Assembly: GCA_003586115.2 (NCBI GenBank)
Contig: QVOM02000126.1
Location: 58,526,526 to 58,590,525 of the forward strand
From: Salvator merianae
Lineage: Eukaryota; Chordata; Lepidosauria; Squamata; Teiidae
Reading direction: 5' to 3'
Length of the DNA stretch: 64,000 nucleotides
Numbering within the stretch: the first letter of the stretch is position 1; the number at the start of each line of letters is the position of its first letter. This document shows, one piece after another, positions 11,536 through 21,454 of this stretch. The notes beneath the pieces were generated by a model, which saw only the letters and a program-made list of their open reading frames with translations, was not told where the DNA came from and did no database searches. The position numbers and the translations under genes were made by a program.

Positions 11536-11696
11536 CATTAATTAATTAATACCCACAATAATACCCATTAATTAATATTCAGTTGACATTAATTAATACC
11601 CCATTAATTAACACTCATTACCTTCATCAACACCCATTAATTAACACCAGTCATTGTTAATTAATACCTGTTAACACCAGTCATTATAAAATTATC
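11536..11696. repeat. TTAATTAA-rich satellite, block 2
   Basis: Units of the type ACCCATTAATTA and ACCAGTCATTGTTAATTA, irregular in length, all in the same orientation. Confidence 0.85.
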
Positions 11697-13814
11697 TAGA
11701 AGTATTAATATAAATAATGGTACAAAACAAGGCTTCTCAATGTCTCTGCTTTTATTTATTTGTGCTAGCTACTGAGCTGTTAGCTAATCAATTGAGGGAA
11801 AATTGGAATTGGATATAACATAGGAAGGCGACACACTATTGATTTTGGAACAACTTAAAACAATGATAGAAGAAGCTATTAAAATAATACAGCAATTGTT
11901 TATGTAGTATATTTGTAAGTTTGTTTATTATATATTTTGAAATAAAAAATATAAATAAATTTTAAAAATAATACAGCATTTTAGGAAAACATCAGGATTA
12001 ACAATCAACATAACAAAATCTGAGATGTTACTTATAAATATCCCACCTAAGGAATAGATTGAAATTAGACAGATGACATGATTAAAGCTAGCGTGCAGAA
12101 GAATAAAATACATGAGAATTTACATAATGAATAATGAACTGAAAATTGCATGGAGTAATTACAACTAAATATGGAAAAAACAAATAACCAAATAATGGGA
12201 TGGGAAAAGAAGAAAATGGGGATATTTGTGAGAAAAGGACATTAAAAATGCTGATCTGACCAAAATTAATGTATCTACTTCAAAAGGTACCAGGGATGGT
12301 TCTGGTGGTTCATATTATGGGAGAAAAAAACAACACAATGGGCATTTGGCAATAAAAAAACCAAGGATAAATGAAATGATTTTATATGCTCCCACTTAAC
12401 AAGGGGAATGGGTAATACTAAGTATAGAAGCATATCACAACAACCTCCATAGTACAGAGTTGACTGCAGGAGAATATACTGTAGCTATGAATACAATATT
12501 TTAATATGCCTTTCATATTTATTCTAATCTTTTTGTTATAATCAGTGTTTAAAACCATAAATTACATACATAAATGAGTTAGACTTAAAAGTGGGATAAA
12601 TAAGGTAGAGAATGCTTTGTTGATATTTAAATGAAAAGGTAATAGATGAATATTAAGGACCTTTCAAATCAACATGTCTAATGTGGAAGAACTGGCAGTC
12701 ATCTTCAGTTCCAGAAATCTCTAAATAATAATCCATTGGATCAGCTGAATGAGGAGGTGAGAATACTAAGAGATTATTGGGAAAACTGAATTCAAAGGGA
12801 TTTCATTATTCAGTGGACTTTATATAAAACACAGGTGAGGTAATATGGAAACAAAAGTTAGCCCAGTTACTAAGGGCCCCAAATTGGTTACAGACAGAAG
12901 GAGTAAGTAAATTCCTCAATACTGATAGGGTTAAAGAGGAAATTAAGAAACAGATTACAAATTTTGAAAATATAATTAAAGGAAAACAATGGGGGGAAAG
13001 GATTGGAAGAAGATATTTAAATGATTAATCGAGAATAATACAATAGAAGTGGAACTCACCAGGATTTGGGGGATGATATTAATATAACAGAATATAAAGA
13101 GTTATATTAGGAAAATAGCAATGTACAAAGAAAATAGAAGAAAGGAATTATGCTTGAAAGTACTGCATAGATGGTACAGAATCCCAGCATAGCTAATTAA
13201 TTTGTGGGAAACTTTAGTCCAAAATGTTGGCATTATGCCAAAACAAGGGAATATATCCCCATATGTGATAACAATGTCCAGAACTATAGAAATTTTGGCA
13301 GCAGATGCAAAGGGAGATAGAAAAAGTAATGAAAATTTCTAATGATGGGCAGCCAAAATTATTTCTTTTACTAAGCTTTGATAAACTGAACAATCCCAAG
13401 GAGGAGAAGTATCTGATAATCCAAACGATAACTGCAGCCCAAGCAGTAATAGCATGTGAGTGCATCTGAATAAACAAAAGGTGAAAAATTGGTATAATTA
13501 TTTCACTGATCAATTGAAATTTGATCGCTTTAAGGAACGAAAACTAAGGTATTTTGGAATGAAACAATGTATTGCAACAGACAAGAGATGACATAAATTC
13601 TTCCAATATGCAACCCATTTGGAGGTGAATAAGGACTTAAAAGAAGAAGTAACATGATGGCAACATATTTTAGGATGAAGTTTAATAAGGAAGTTTCTCA
13701 CTGGCATGGGAAAAGGGGTGAGGGGATATCTGTGTACACTGATAATCTCAAGAAGTATTTTGTAATATGTAACTATTGTTTCTATTTCGCACTAATAAAG
13801 TATTTTAAAAAGTT
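11697..13814 (+). mobile_element. L1 LINE, decayed ORF2 (RT to C-terminus)
   Basis: The element begins in the RT domain with GTKQGFSMSLLLF (L1 RT motif GTRQGCPLSPLLF), continues with SGLTINITKSEML and RIKYMRIYI, and near 13170 has KVLHRWYRIP followed by the L1 C-terminal region (NWYNYFTDQLKFDRF at about 13490). Stops and frame shifts are frequent, and cysteines of the C-terminal motif are not all readable. The endonuclease and ORF1 are absent. It divides the TTAATTAA satellite, with block 2 on the left and block 3 on the right, so it probably inserted into the array. A clear target duplication was not found. Confidence 0.8.
11881..11978 (+). mobile_element. 70-bp nested insertion with 14-bp target duplication
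   Basis: The word AAAATAATACAGCA occurs at 11881-11894 and again at 11965-11978. Between them lie 70 bp ending in AAATAAAAAATATAAATAAATTTT, an A-rich retroposon tail. Removing the insert and one duplicate restores the L1 context (GCTATTAAAATAATACAGCATTTTAGG). This is an extremely 5'-truncated retroinsertion, likely an L1 3' end, inside the older L1. Confidence 0.8.
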
Positions 13815-13982
13815 GCAGTTAATTAATGACTATTACAATTAATTAATATGCATTTAATTAACACCCATTTGCACCTATTAATTAACATCAACTACTATTA
13901 ATTAACACCAGTTACTATTAATTAATACCTATTAATTAGCACTCATTAGTTAACACCAGTTACTGTTAACTAACACCGCAAC
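13815..13982. repeat. TTAATTAA-rich satellite, block 3
   Basis: Units such as ACTATTAATTAACACCAGTT and ACCCATTTGCACCTATTAATTA, in the same orientation as block 2, resuming immediately after the L1. Confidence 0.85.
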
Positions 13983-15050
13983 AGACAGTGCAGCAAGTGA
14001 AGATTGCTGGTGGTCATCTGAAACCTGCTGAAGTGTTTATTATTTACTTTGATAATTTGTCACACCACCATATCATTATTTATAAATAATCTTCTATTTT
14101 GGAACCTATGGCACCAACTGCACAGGTGTCCAAGGCACCTCCCAGGTGCCATGGAGCTGGGCATTCAGATGTTCTCATCCTCTACAGACCCCCCCACCCC
14201 CAGCTGTCACAAGCCTGACTGAAGTGACTGATTATTAATCCAAAGAACTTCAAACCTGCTTCAAGCAGGAGAAGTCACTTCCTCTGGTTGCATGGTGGGG
14301 AGGCAACTTGAGGGCCAAATATCTTTCTTGTGAGCTGAAAATGACCAACTTCCAGCTCCATTACTGGTTTTCCAAAGGGAGTCCTGGTAGGATCCTTGGT
14401 GCTGCAATTTGACATGGTGTTCTCAGCAGCAGGTCAGAGCCTCCTGTCCCAGATATTTACCCCACTCCAGATCCTTACCTTCTCCTGCCCCAGATTCTTA
14501 CCACCATGGATTAATAGAGAGTTAAGGTTAGATTCAATACTAGTAGTAGCAGACTCAGTGCTCCTTTTGATACGCTTCAACACAGTTTTAAAGGCTCTTG
14601 TCCATTGAAAAAAATGACCCCCAGCAATTAAAAAAATGACCCCCAGCAATTAAAACAAAAACCAATTTATGTTCAAATTACCTAAATTTTAGTCCACTTA
14701 ATGTCTTTCATCAAATCCCATTGTCTTATTTTAACAAATGGAATCATAAATAATGCAATCCATCTGAATTGCTATTATTTGCAATTAGATTTTTTTTTAA
14801 CCCGGGATTTTATTTTATGAATATTTAATACAGCATAACCTTGATGGAATGACTGCAGTTCAGAGACCCGTAATGAATATTTAGAAAGTCTTTCTTCTCT
14901 AACCTGAACGTCAGATTCTAAATGACCATCCAGTAAATCTTTTTTGTGTGCAGTATAAAAAGGCTGCAGTTCTCCTTTAGCTAGAAGTCTGATGCAGATG
15001 GTTTCCATATTTTGCTTGCATGACATCTGGTTTTATTCCTTAAAGGATGT
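13983..15050. other. Unassigned, with a 22-bp perfect tandem duplication
   Basis: The unit AAAAAAATGACCCCCAGCAATT occurs at 14608-14629 and again at 14630-14651 without change. Nothing else in this interval is recognised. Confidence 0.6.
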
Positions 15051-15059
15051 GTATGAAAG

Positions 15060-17021
15060 CTCAGTCACAAATTAGTCAGTCCAGGATAAAACATCATGCA
15101 TTCATGACTTAATTCTAGATGAAGGAGCTGATCTGGCATGCCTTACTGAGACCTGGATGGATGAACTGGGTGGGTCTATTCAGTGCAGACTGTTCCAGAT
15201 CAGTGGGAGGGGACAGGGCATTGCTGTAGTGCATAAGACTTCTATCTCCCTTAGCAGGTGATCAATTTTTTCTGCAACTGAGTTTGAGGGGCTGTTTTGT
15301 TGTTGGGCCAGAGAGACAGAATAGGGATGTCGCTGGTGTACCACCCACCCCCACTGTCCAATAATCTCCCTATCTGAGCTGGTCAAGGTGCTTTCCAATG
15401 TGATGTTGGAAGCCCCTGCAACAGTAATGTTGGAGGATTTCAACATCCATGAGGAGAACATCCTTAGTGGGGCATCTCAACAATTCATGACCTCCATGAC
15501 AATCATGGGGCTGTCTCAGTTTGTATGTGGCCCAACTCACACAGCAGGTCATACCATCAATCTGGTCTTTGCCACAGAGCTGATTGGTGAGAATCCTTTG
15601 ATAGGAGGGCTGGTGATAAGCCCATTGTCATAGATGGATCATTTGCTGGTAAAATTTGGACTAGTGACAGCTCCCCTCCACAGAGCAAGGGGACTCATTG
15701 AGATGATCCCTAGGACTTAGGGAATTTGAGTGATTCCTGAATGCTCTTGCCAAGGCTCTGATCTCGCTTTGGAATTGGGAGATGAATAGGACCACTGACA
15801 TGATAGAACCCAAGTGCCCTCTCTGTACCCATAAAGCACCATGGTATTCCATGGAGTTATGGGCGATGAAACAGGAAGGTCAATGGCTAGAGTGCAGGTG
15901 GTATAAATCTTGCTGTGAATCTGACCAAACACAGGCTAGAATGCATTACACTGTCTACCATGTCATGGTGGTGGCAGCAAAAAGGATTTATTTCTCTGCC
16001 ACCATTGCATCCTCAAGTAGCTGTCCAGCAGAGCTCTTCTGAATAATGAATGGCCTTATAAGATCAAGTCCAAGGGAGCAAGGCCAATAGTCATGTACTA
16101 TCTGCAGTGACAAATTTGCAGGGCACTTTAAGGGCAAAGCTGCTCAGATTCATGAGGATTGGATGCCACAGTTGAGAATAATCTAGAGAAAGTGTCCAGA
16201 GAACTGTCTGGTTCAGTTACTTTGGATCAATTTCAATTACTGGGGCCTGAGGATGTGGACAATCTGCTTCCTAGGGTTTGGACTACTACATGCCCTCTGG
16301 ATCCTTGCCCTTCGTGGCTGATAAAAGCTAGCCAGCAGAGTATAATTAGGTGAGTCCAGGAAGTAGTGAATACCTCCTTGAGAGATGAGGTGTTCCTGCT
16401 GACTTTTAAAGAGGTGGTGTTGCAGCCCCTCCTCAAGAGGTCCCCCCTGGATCCAGACAATTTAAACTATCACCTAGTGACCAACACACCATTTTTGAGC
16501 AAGGTATTGAAGAGGACCATGGCTGTTCAATTGCAGGCATGCTTGGAGGAAACTGATTATCTAGACCCATTTCAGTTTTGCTTCAGGCCCAGTTGTGGCA
16601 AGGAAACCACCTTGGTTGCCCTAGTTGATGACCTTGTCCAGGAGAAAGACAGAGGAAATGCATCCCTATAGGTTCTCCTGGATCTCTCAGCAGCTTTTAA
16701 TACCATTGAACATGGTATCCTTCTGGAAAGGCTACAGAATTTGGGAGTTGGAGGCACTATGTTACGGTGGTTCTGCTCTTATCTCCAAGGTTGATACCAG
16801 AGGGTAGTTGTGGTGGATTCCTGTTTGTCATCCTGGGAACTCACATGTGGAGTTCCTCAGGCATCAGTCTTATCTCCCATGCTTTTTAATATCTATATGA
16901 AGCCACTGGGGGTGTCACCAGGAGATTTGGAGTGAGATGACACCCAGTTCTGTCTCTCTATACAATCTGAATCAGGAGAAGTGTTGAAGTGTCTGGAGGC
17001 TGGGTGCCTGGAAGCAGTAAT
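15060..17021 (+). mobile_element. L2 LINE ORF2 (endonuclease and RT), left part
   Basis: The segment begins with APE-type endonuclease remnants (ADLACLTETWMDE near 15130-15165; EDFNIHEENI near 15430-15460; SQFVCGPTHTAGHTINLVF near 15510-15570). RT remnants follow: SPLDPDNLNYHLV and PFLSKVLKR (16440-16515), DPFQFCFRPSCGKETTLVALVDDL (16565-16635), [15 protein letters not shown] after a frame shift (16680-16720), LFNIY, and a DDTQ where YADD would be, with the Tyr-Ala position altered to a stop. The ORF is interrupted at 17021 by a copia-like element and resumes at 18948. Many stops show a dead copy. Confidence 0.92.
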
Positions 17022-17378
17022 TGTCAAGTATTGAAAGAGTTAAGTAAGTCAGGAACAAAGAGTCACAATGAGTCAGCATTTCTTAAGACAGAGATTTACG
17101 ATGTTGTTTTCATAACTCTAGCTGACAGTTGATGACAGTTGATGACGTCATTTAGAATGTTCATATCTTGTGTGTGTGCTGTAAAAGAAAGACCGTTAGT
17201 ACTTGTTTGACTAGTGAGGTAGAAGGAGTAAGAGAGTTTTTCTCTCTCTGTAGATAACTGTAAATAAAGTTTATTAAAAGAAAGTATCTAGTCTCTAGAT
17301 TTATTTGTCTATCTGACTAGTAGCTGAGCTTAACTGTGATCTGACTCCAAGCCAAATTCCGCTATATACTCTCTGTCA
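17022..17378 (+). repeat. 5' LTR of the copia-like element
   Basis: The LTR is 357 bp, with TG...CA ends and a polyadenylation signal AATAAA at 17263-17268. It contains TGAGTCAGCA (17069-17078, AP-1/Maf-like), a 10-bp direct repeat GACAGTTGAT in tandem (17123-17142) and a full CRE octamer TGACGTCA (17143-17150). By eye it differs from the 3' LTR at about four substitutions and one indel. Confidence 0.93.
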
Positions 17379-18076
17379 ATAAATACTGGCCAGTTCTATC
17401 CCAGCATACCTATTTCATCCACCTACCTCTGTTTTGTTAATTGTTGATTTCAGCAAGGTATCAAAGGATCATATCTCAGACCAGGATCGACGTGTCCAGG
17501 ATCGACGGCGTTTCTACCTAGACAGAATCTTTGAATGTTGCATTTAGAACCACTATGGGGGGAACATGCCATATACGACACAGCAGCTCCGACAATGCTA
17601 CCATTATTCTGCTCACAGCAGTGAGAACTCTGCTGGGACTTGCAGTGAAAGACCAGAAATAGTGCTGGAAGTCAGCCATTTTCAGCCTCTCATCATGGAT
17701 CCCAGCAGTGTCCTTGGTTCTCAAGTTTCCTCTTCCCCTTTCCATGCATCCACATGGGGGGGATGAAGCAAACTCCTCTGACAGAATTGACCTTGAGGAA
17801 ATTTAAACAGGGTCACCAAGAGACCATTTCTGTCAGGGGTTGTGGTGGCTCAAGGCCTGGTAAGGGTGAGAACCTCTGGATGCCCAGGGCCTGGATGCCC
17901 AGGGCCCTTGGCTCCTGAACATCCAGGGGCATGCTTTAAGCATCTGTGTGGATGCAGGGCTGATGATTGTATGTCTACATTGTTCAGGAGCCTTTTGCAA
18001 GGTCCAAGATTTCTCCCCTCCTGGCCTGTAAGGCCCTCAGCTTGAGCAGGAGCCTAAAAGGCAACAAAACAGTGAT
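17379..18076. other. Non-pol interior of the copia-like element
   Basis: No gag, protease or integrase motif is readable. An ATG frame at 17695 gives MDPSSVLGSQVSSSPFHAS before a frame break at a G run (17756-17762); it could be a gag start, but I do not recognise it. A 15-bp perfect tandem duplication CTGGATGCCCAGGGC occupies 17876-17905. The block may be captured host or foreign repeat sequence. Confidence 0.5.
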
Positions 18077-18172
18077 TGACCCAAGGTCAGCAGGAAGTTT
18101 CAGAGCTGAATGAGGATTTGAACAATGTTCTCCTATGCTTCAGTCCAACACTCTAGCCAGTACACCACAGAG
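18077..18172 (-). mobile_element. MIR/CORE-like tRNA-derived SINE fragment
   Basis: GACCCAAGGTCAGCAGGAAGTTTCAGAGCTGAATGAGGATTTGAACAATG...CCAGTACACCAC is the reverse complement of a MIR-type head (GTGGT..AGAGTG, box B-like GTTCAAATCC, and CTGACCTTGGGTC). It lies inside the interior of the copia-like element, so the interior is composite. Confidence 0.55.
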
Positions 18173-18404
18173 CAGGAAAAATGTCAAAGAGATGTTTATG
18201 AACCAAACAATGTATAGTTTATCAGCAAACCAAGATAAATGAAATAACTTAAAACCTGAAGTCCTTATTTGGCTTTGTTCCCCGGTAGATCAGCATTGCA
18301 AAGCAGGAGCGGCAGAGAGACGCTTCCATTGAAAACCTCCTTTTGATCTCTCCAAGCTGCACTTGGATCCATAGCTGCCCCCTCGTTTTCTTCTTTTNTA
18401 GATA

Positions 18405-18584
18405 GTCAGGAGCAATGGTCTGAGCCAAATAATTATAAAGAAGTAATGACCAGACCAGAAGAAGAAAAACAAGAATGGATACAAGCAATGTAAAAGGAAT
18501 TTGATTCTCTATTGAACAATTTGTAGAAATGCTTGGTTTATTTACAATGTAAAGAGTTGTGATCTTATGTTCCTGAAGAAGGGA
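18405..18584 (+). pseudogene. Copia pol fragment (start of RVT_2-type RT) and 3' polypurine tract
   Basis: In one frame from about 18407: QEQWSEPNNYKEVMTRPEEE, then EWIQAM, a TAA stop (18491-18493) and KEFDSLLNN, then a TAG (18524-18526). The pattern EP..Y.EA......W..AM..E.DSL..N is the hallmark N-terminal region of Ty1/copia RT (RVT_2). The catalytic domains and the integrase are missing; roughly 60 bp later the 3' LTR starts after GAAGAAGGGA. A single ambiguous base (n) is present at 18398. The frame has two stops and cannot be functional. Confidence 0.8.
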
Positions 18585-18942
18585 TGTCAAGTATTGAAAG
18601 AGTTAAGTAAGTCAGGAACAAAGAGTCACAATGAGTCAGCATTTCTTAAGACAGAGATTTACGATGTTGTTTTCATAACTCTAGCTGACAGTTGATGACA
18701 GTTGATGATGTCATTTAGAATGTTCATATCTTGTGTGTGTGCTGTAAAAGAAAGACCGTTAGTACTTGTTTGACTAGTGAGGTAGAAGGAGTAAGAAAGT
18801 TTTTCTCTCTCTGTAGATAACTGTAAATAAAGTTTATTAAAAGAAAGTATCTAGTCTCTAGATTTATTTGTCTATCTGACTAGTAGCTGAGCTTAACTAG
18901 TGATCAGACTCCAGGCCAAATTCCGCTATATACTCTCTGTCA
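18585..18942 (+). repeat. 3' LTR of the copia-like element
   Basis: The LTR is 358 bp. It retains AATAAA (18826-18831) and TGAGTCAGCA. The CRE octamer has become TGATGTCA (18706-18713), a CpG-to-TpG type change. Other differences from the 5' LTR are GAGAG to GAAAG, an extra A in CTTAACTAG, and two substitutions in the last 50 bp. Confidence 0.93.
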
Positions 18943-18947
18943 GTAAT

Positions 18948-19640
18948 GGGCTGGATAAGGGCCAATAAATTGAAGATGAGTCCTGACAAGATGAGGTGCT
19001 GTGTGTCACAGGGTCTCAGGTCCATGAAGCTGGGAGGCATCTGGCCCTTGGTGGGGAAAAAGACATATGCAAAATCTGGGGGTGCTCTTGGGCTTTGCAC
19101 TGGTACTTGAAGCTTGAGTGGAGGCAGTGGCCAAGAGTGCCTACAGTAATCCATGCTTTGACCATAGTAATCTATGATTTGGTAATTTCCAAATTGGATC
19201 ATTGTAATGTGCTTTAACCCTTGAAGACAGTTCGGAAGCTGCAACTGGTTCAGAATGCAGCAGCTAGACTGTTGACTGGAATGGCTGTCTGGATGCATAT
19301 CATGCCAGTCTTAAAAGAGCTGCACTGGCTGCCAATTCTCTACCAAGCCCAATTCAAGGTGCTAACCCTAACCTATAAGGCTTAATCTGAACCTAAATGG
19401 CTTGGGCTCCAAATACCTAAAGGCATACCTTCTCCCATATCAACCTGCCTGGGCCTTAAGATCCACAGATGAGACCCCCTAATGCTTTCAGTACCTAGAG
19501 GGGTGGGCACTCAGGATAGGACCTTTTCAGTGGTGGCCATTAAAACTATGGAACAGTCTCCCCTCTGAGACTGTTACATCTTTAGTACATCTTAAGTCAA
19601 GACAATGAGACTTCTCTATCAATGTTATGCCAAGGATTTC
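18948..19640 (+). mobile_element. L2 LINE ORF2 C-terminus, right part
   Basis: The L2 frame resumes directly after the copia target duplication with GWIRANKLKMSPDKMRC, then shows the usual C-terminal landmarks: LDHCNVL (19195-19215), NAAARLLTGM-like (19250-19280), LKELHWLPI (19310-19340) and LRALTYK-like sequence. It ends near AVPRLWNSLP-type sequence at about 19530-19570. It is the continuation of the copy starting at 15060. Confidence 0.88.
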
Positions 19641-20836
19641 ATTCCCTAGTACATATATTATTTTCCCTGGTGATACTTCAAAGTAAATATAGGTTGGATC
19701 TGTTGCTTCTGTAACATTCTTTCTTGGCATTTGTCTGCACTGTCACCTCCTGCCACCATAAACTTTTCGTTGATGTTCAGAGGCCTCCTAGAAAATCCTA
19801 GGATAGGGCACAGGAAACTCCACTGGCACAGAGAAATTGGTAGAATCAAGGGAAAGCCCTATGAGAACTATCTTCTGGTTTGTGCAAGGGCAGACCTTGA
19901 TCTAACAGTACAGCCTGTTGGCACGGAGGCTCTGAAGAACCACCTCTGCTTGTCAAGAACTAAAAGGCACTAGGAATGTGCTGAACCCTGTTTGCAGCAA
20001 ACCCGTCAGCTGTAAACAGGCCCAGTTTGCCAGATTTGTCCCCCAGCCAAAACTGGCCTTGCATTCTATGTTCAGTTTGGGGAGTAAATCAAATCTTGCC
20101 AGGTTCATTTCCTGGCTCATCAAGGCTTTATAAAATAGCCATAGGAGGACTTTTGTGGCCATGGTAGACCTTAGCGCAGCTGAGAAGCAAGATTTTGCAG
20201 CAAATGTTGCCTGCTTTCCTTGTAGGGAACCTGCCATCCCCTGGGCAGACTTCCCAAACAAAGGGTGGCTGGTGGGTGCTGTTTTCATTCATTTGAGATA
20301 GTTTGAGATATGTCTATTGGAAAAAGCACTTTTTTGAATGACTTGAGTTTCAGTGGATCACTATTCATCTCCCTCGAAGCATTTTGGATTCATCTTCCTT
20401 ATGTGTCATTCAGATTTACTCACTCAAAACAGGACCAAAATGTTCCTTCTGCTCATGTCGATAGGCCTATATTATGGACTGAGTCCAAAATCTCTGTGGC
20501 ATATGAAGCTCAGATCAGGATGTATTCATCATGTTGCCTGCATGATGAGAGTCACTCCTTTTTGGGCAACACTTTTGTGCTCTTCTGAAGCTGCAGTGTC
20601 CCAGGTGCTTGATCTGTTGTGGGGACGGATTGTATACTCACAAGCCTCAAAGCCTCAGCTGCTGCCTCTAGAACCAAGAATCTATGCATGATCCATGATG
20701 TCTTGTGGTGGCCTTTCTGCTTTTGGCTTGTACTGTTAATAAAGTCAGCAGAATCTTCCTCTGCCCTTTTGCTCATTTTACTTCTGTCAAGATGGCAAAG
20801 AGTCAGGACCTGCCTGTTAGAAGTGTGAGCAGTGGT
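19641..20836. other. Unassigned
   Basis: At 19974-20060 the words GTGCTGAACCCTGTTTGCAGC and CAGTTTGCC suggest a decayed inverted-repeat element. The 178-codon minus-strand frame from 21088 to 20552 spans this region and the hairpin at 20837, carries no recognised domain, and is judged non-coding. Confidence 0.4.
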
Positions 20837-20997
20837 GGCCGCTGGCTTTAAGGGTGGGTGTTTGCAACCCACGAAAGCGCGCAACTGCTGTTCATGGATC
20901 ACTGCCTGCTGTGACAGTACAGAGGCCTGGAGGCCCCACAAACAGCAATTGCGTGCTTTCCGCGGGTTACGAACACCCGCCCTTAAAGCCAGTGGCT
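20837..20997. mobile_element. Long hairpin MITE core
   Basis: An arm at 20837-20892 (GGCCGCTGGCTTTAAGGGTGGGTG...) pairs with 20941-20997 (...CACCCGCCCTTAAAGCCAGTGGC). Each arm is about 56 bp with few mismatches, and the loop is 48 bp. Termini beyond the hairpin were not identified. Confidence 0.7.
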
Positions 20998-21454
20998 GTT
21001 GCTCAGTCTGAGAATCTTTTCCCCTGCTTGGGATTGTATTTAGCCCATTGCTGTGGTTGGAAAACAGGAATAGGTGGTTGAGCATCAAATCAGAACCCTG
21101 AGTATAGCCAGAACAGAGCCTGGGAGCATTTCAGCCAGTCACATTGGTTGTACATTTTAGTTTCCTAGATTCAAACTGCCAAACAGAAACTCCTTTTGAA
21201 CAAGTACTAGCTGCTTTTCTATGTAGTCACTCTTTAGACTCTATAAAGCCCACTCAAATGTATAATCCTATTATCATTTTGTTATATTGTTGCCGCTTGT
21301 GATTAACCCTCTAACAAGCTTCCAAACCGTATCAATTGCCTGCTTATATAACCTATTTGCTTGGAGATTTTGCTGAATAAAAGCCCTGTACAATAAAGAC
21401 TGTCAAATTGTGGACCTTAAAGGATTCTGAACTCCTTCTTTGTCCCCTGTCCTT

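Larger units (their letters stand above)
17017..18947 (+). mobile_element. Ty1/copia-like LTR retrotransposon, internally deleted, with target duplication
   Basis: Two direct repeats (17022-17378 and 18585-18942) both begin TGTCAAG and end CTGTCA. They are flanked by the 5-bp duplication GTAAT (17017-17021 and 18943-18947). The interior is only 1.2 kb. Excising the element joins the L2 frame perfectly (GCCTGGAAGCAGTAATGGGCTGG). A copia RT-region fragment remains just before the 3' LTR. A PBS-like word AGGTATCAAAGGATC (17456-17470) is similar to the initiator-Met tRNA 3' end, but lies 77 bp inside the LTR edge instead of next to it. A purine tract GAAGAAGGGA (18575-18584) precedes the 3' LTR. 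The copy cannot be autonomous. Confidence 0.88.

Noticed and set aside
18897..19298. 133-codon minus-strand frame
   Set aside because: It is antisense to an L2 ORF2 remnant and spans the 3' LTR boundary of the copia-like element.
20552..21088. Longest open frame (178 codons, minus strand)
   Set aside because: It crosses a hairpin whose two arms give mirrored peptide fragments, shows no domain, and starts in unassigned sequence. Chance frame.
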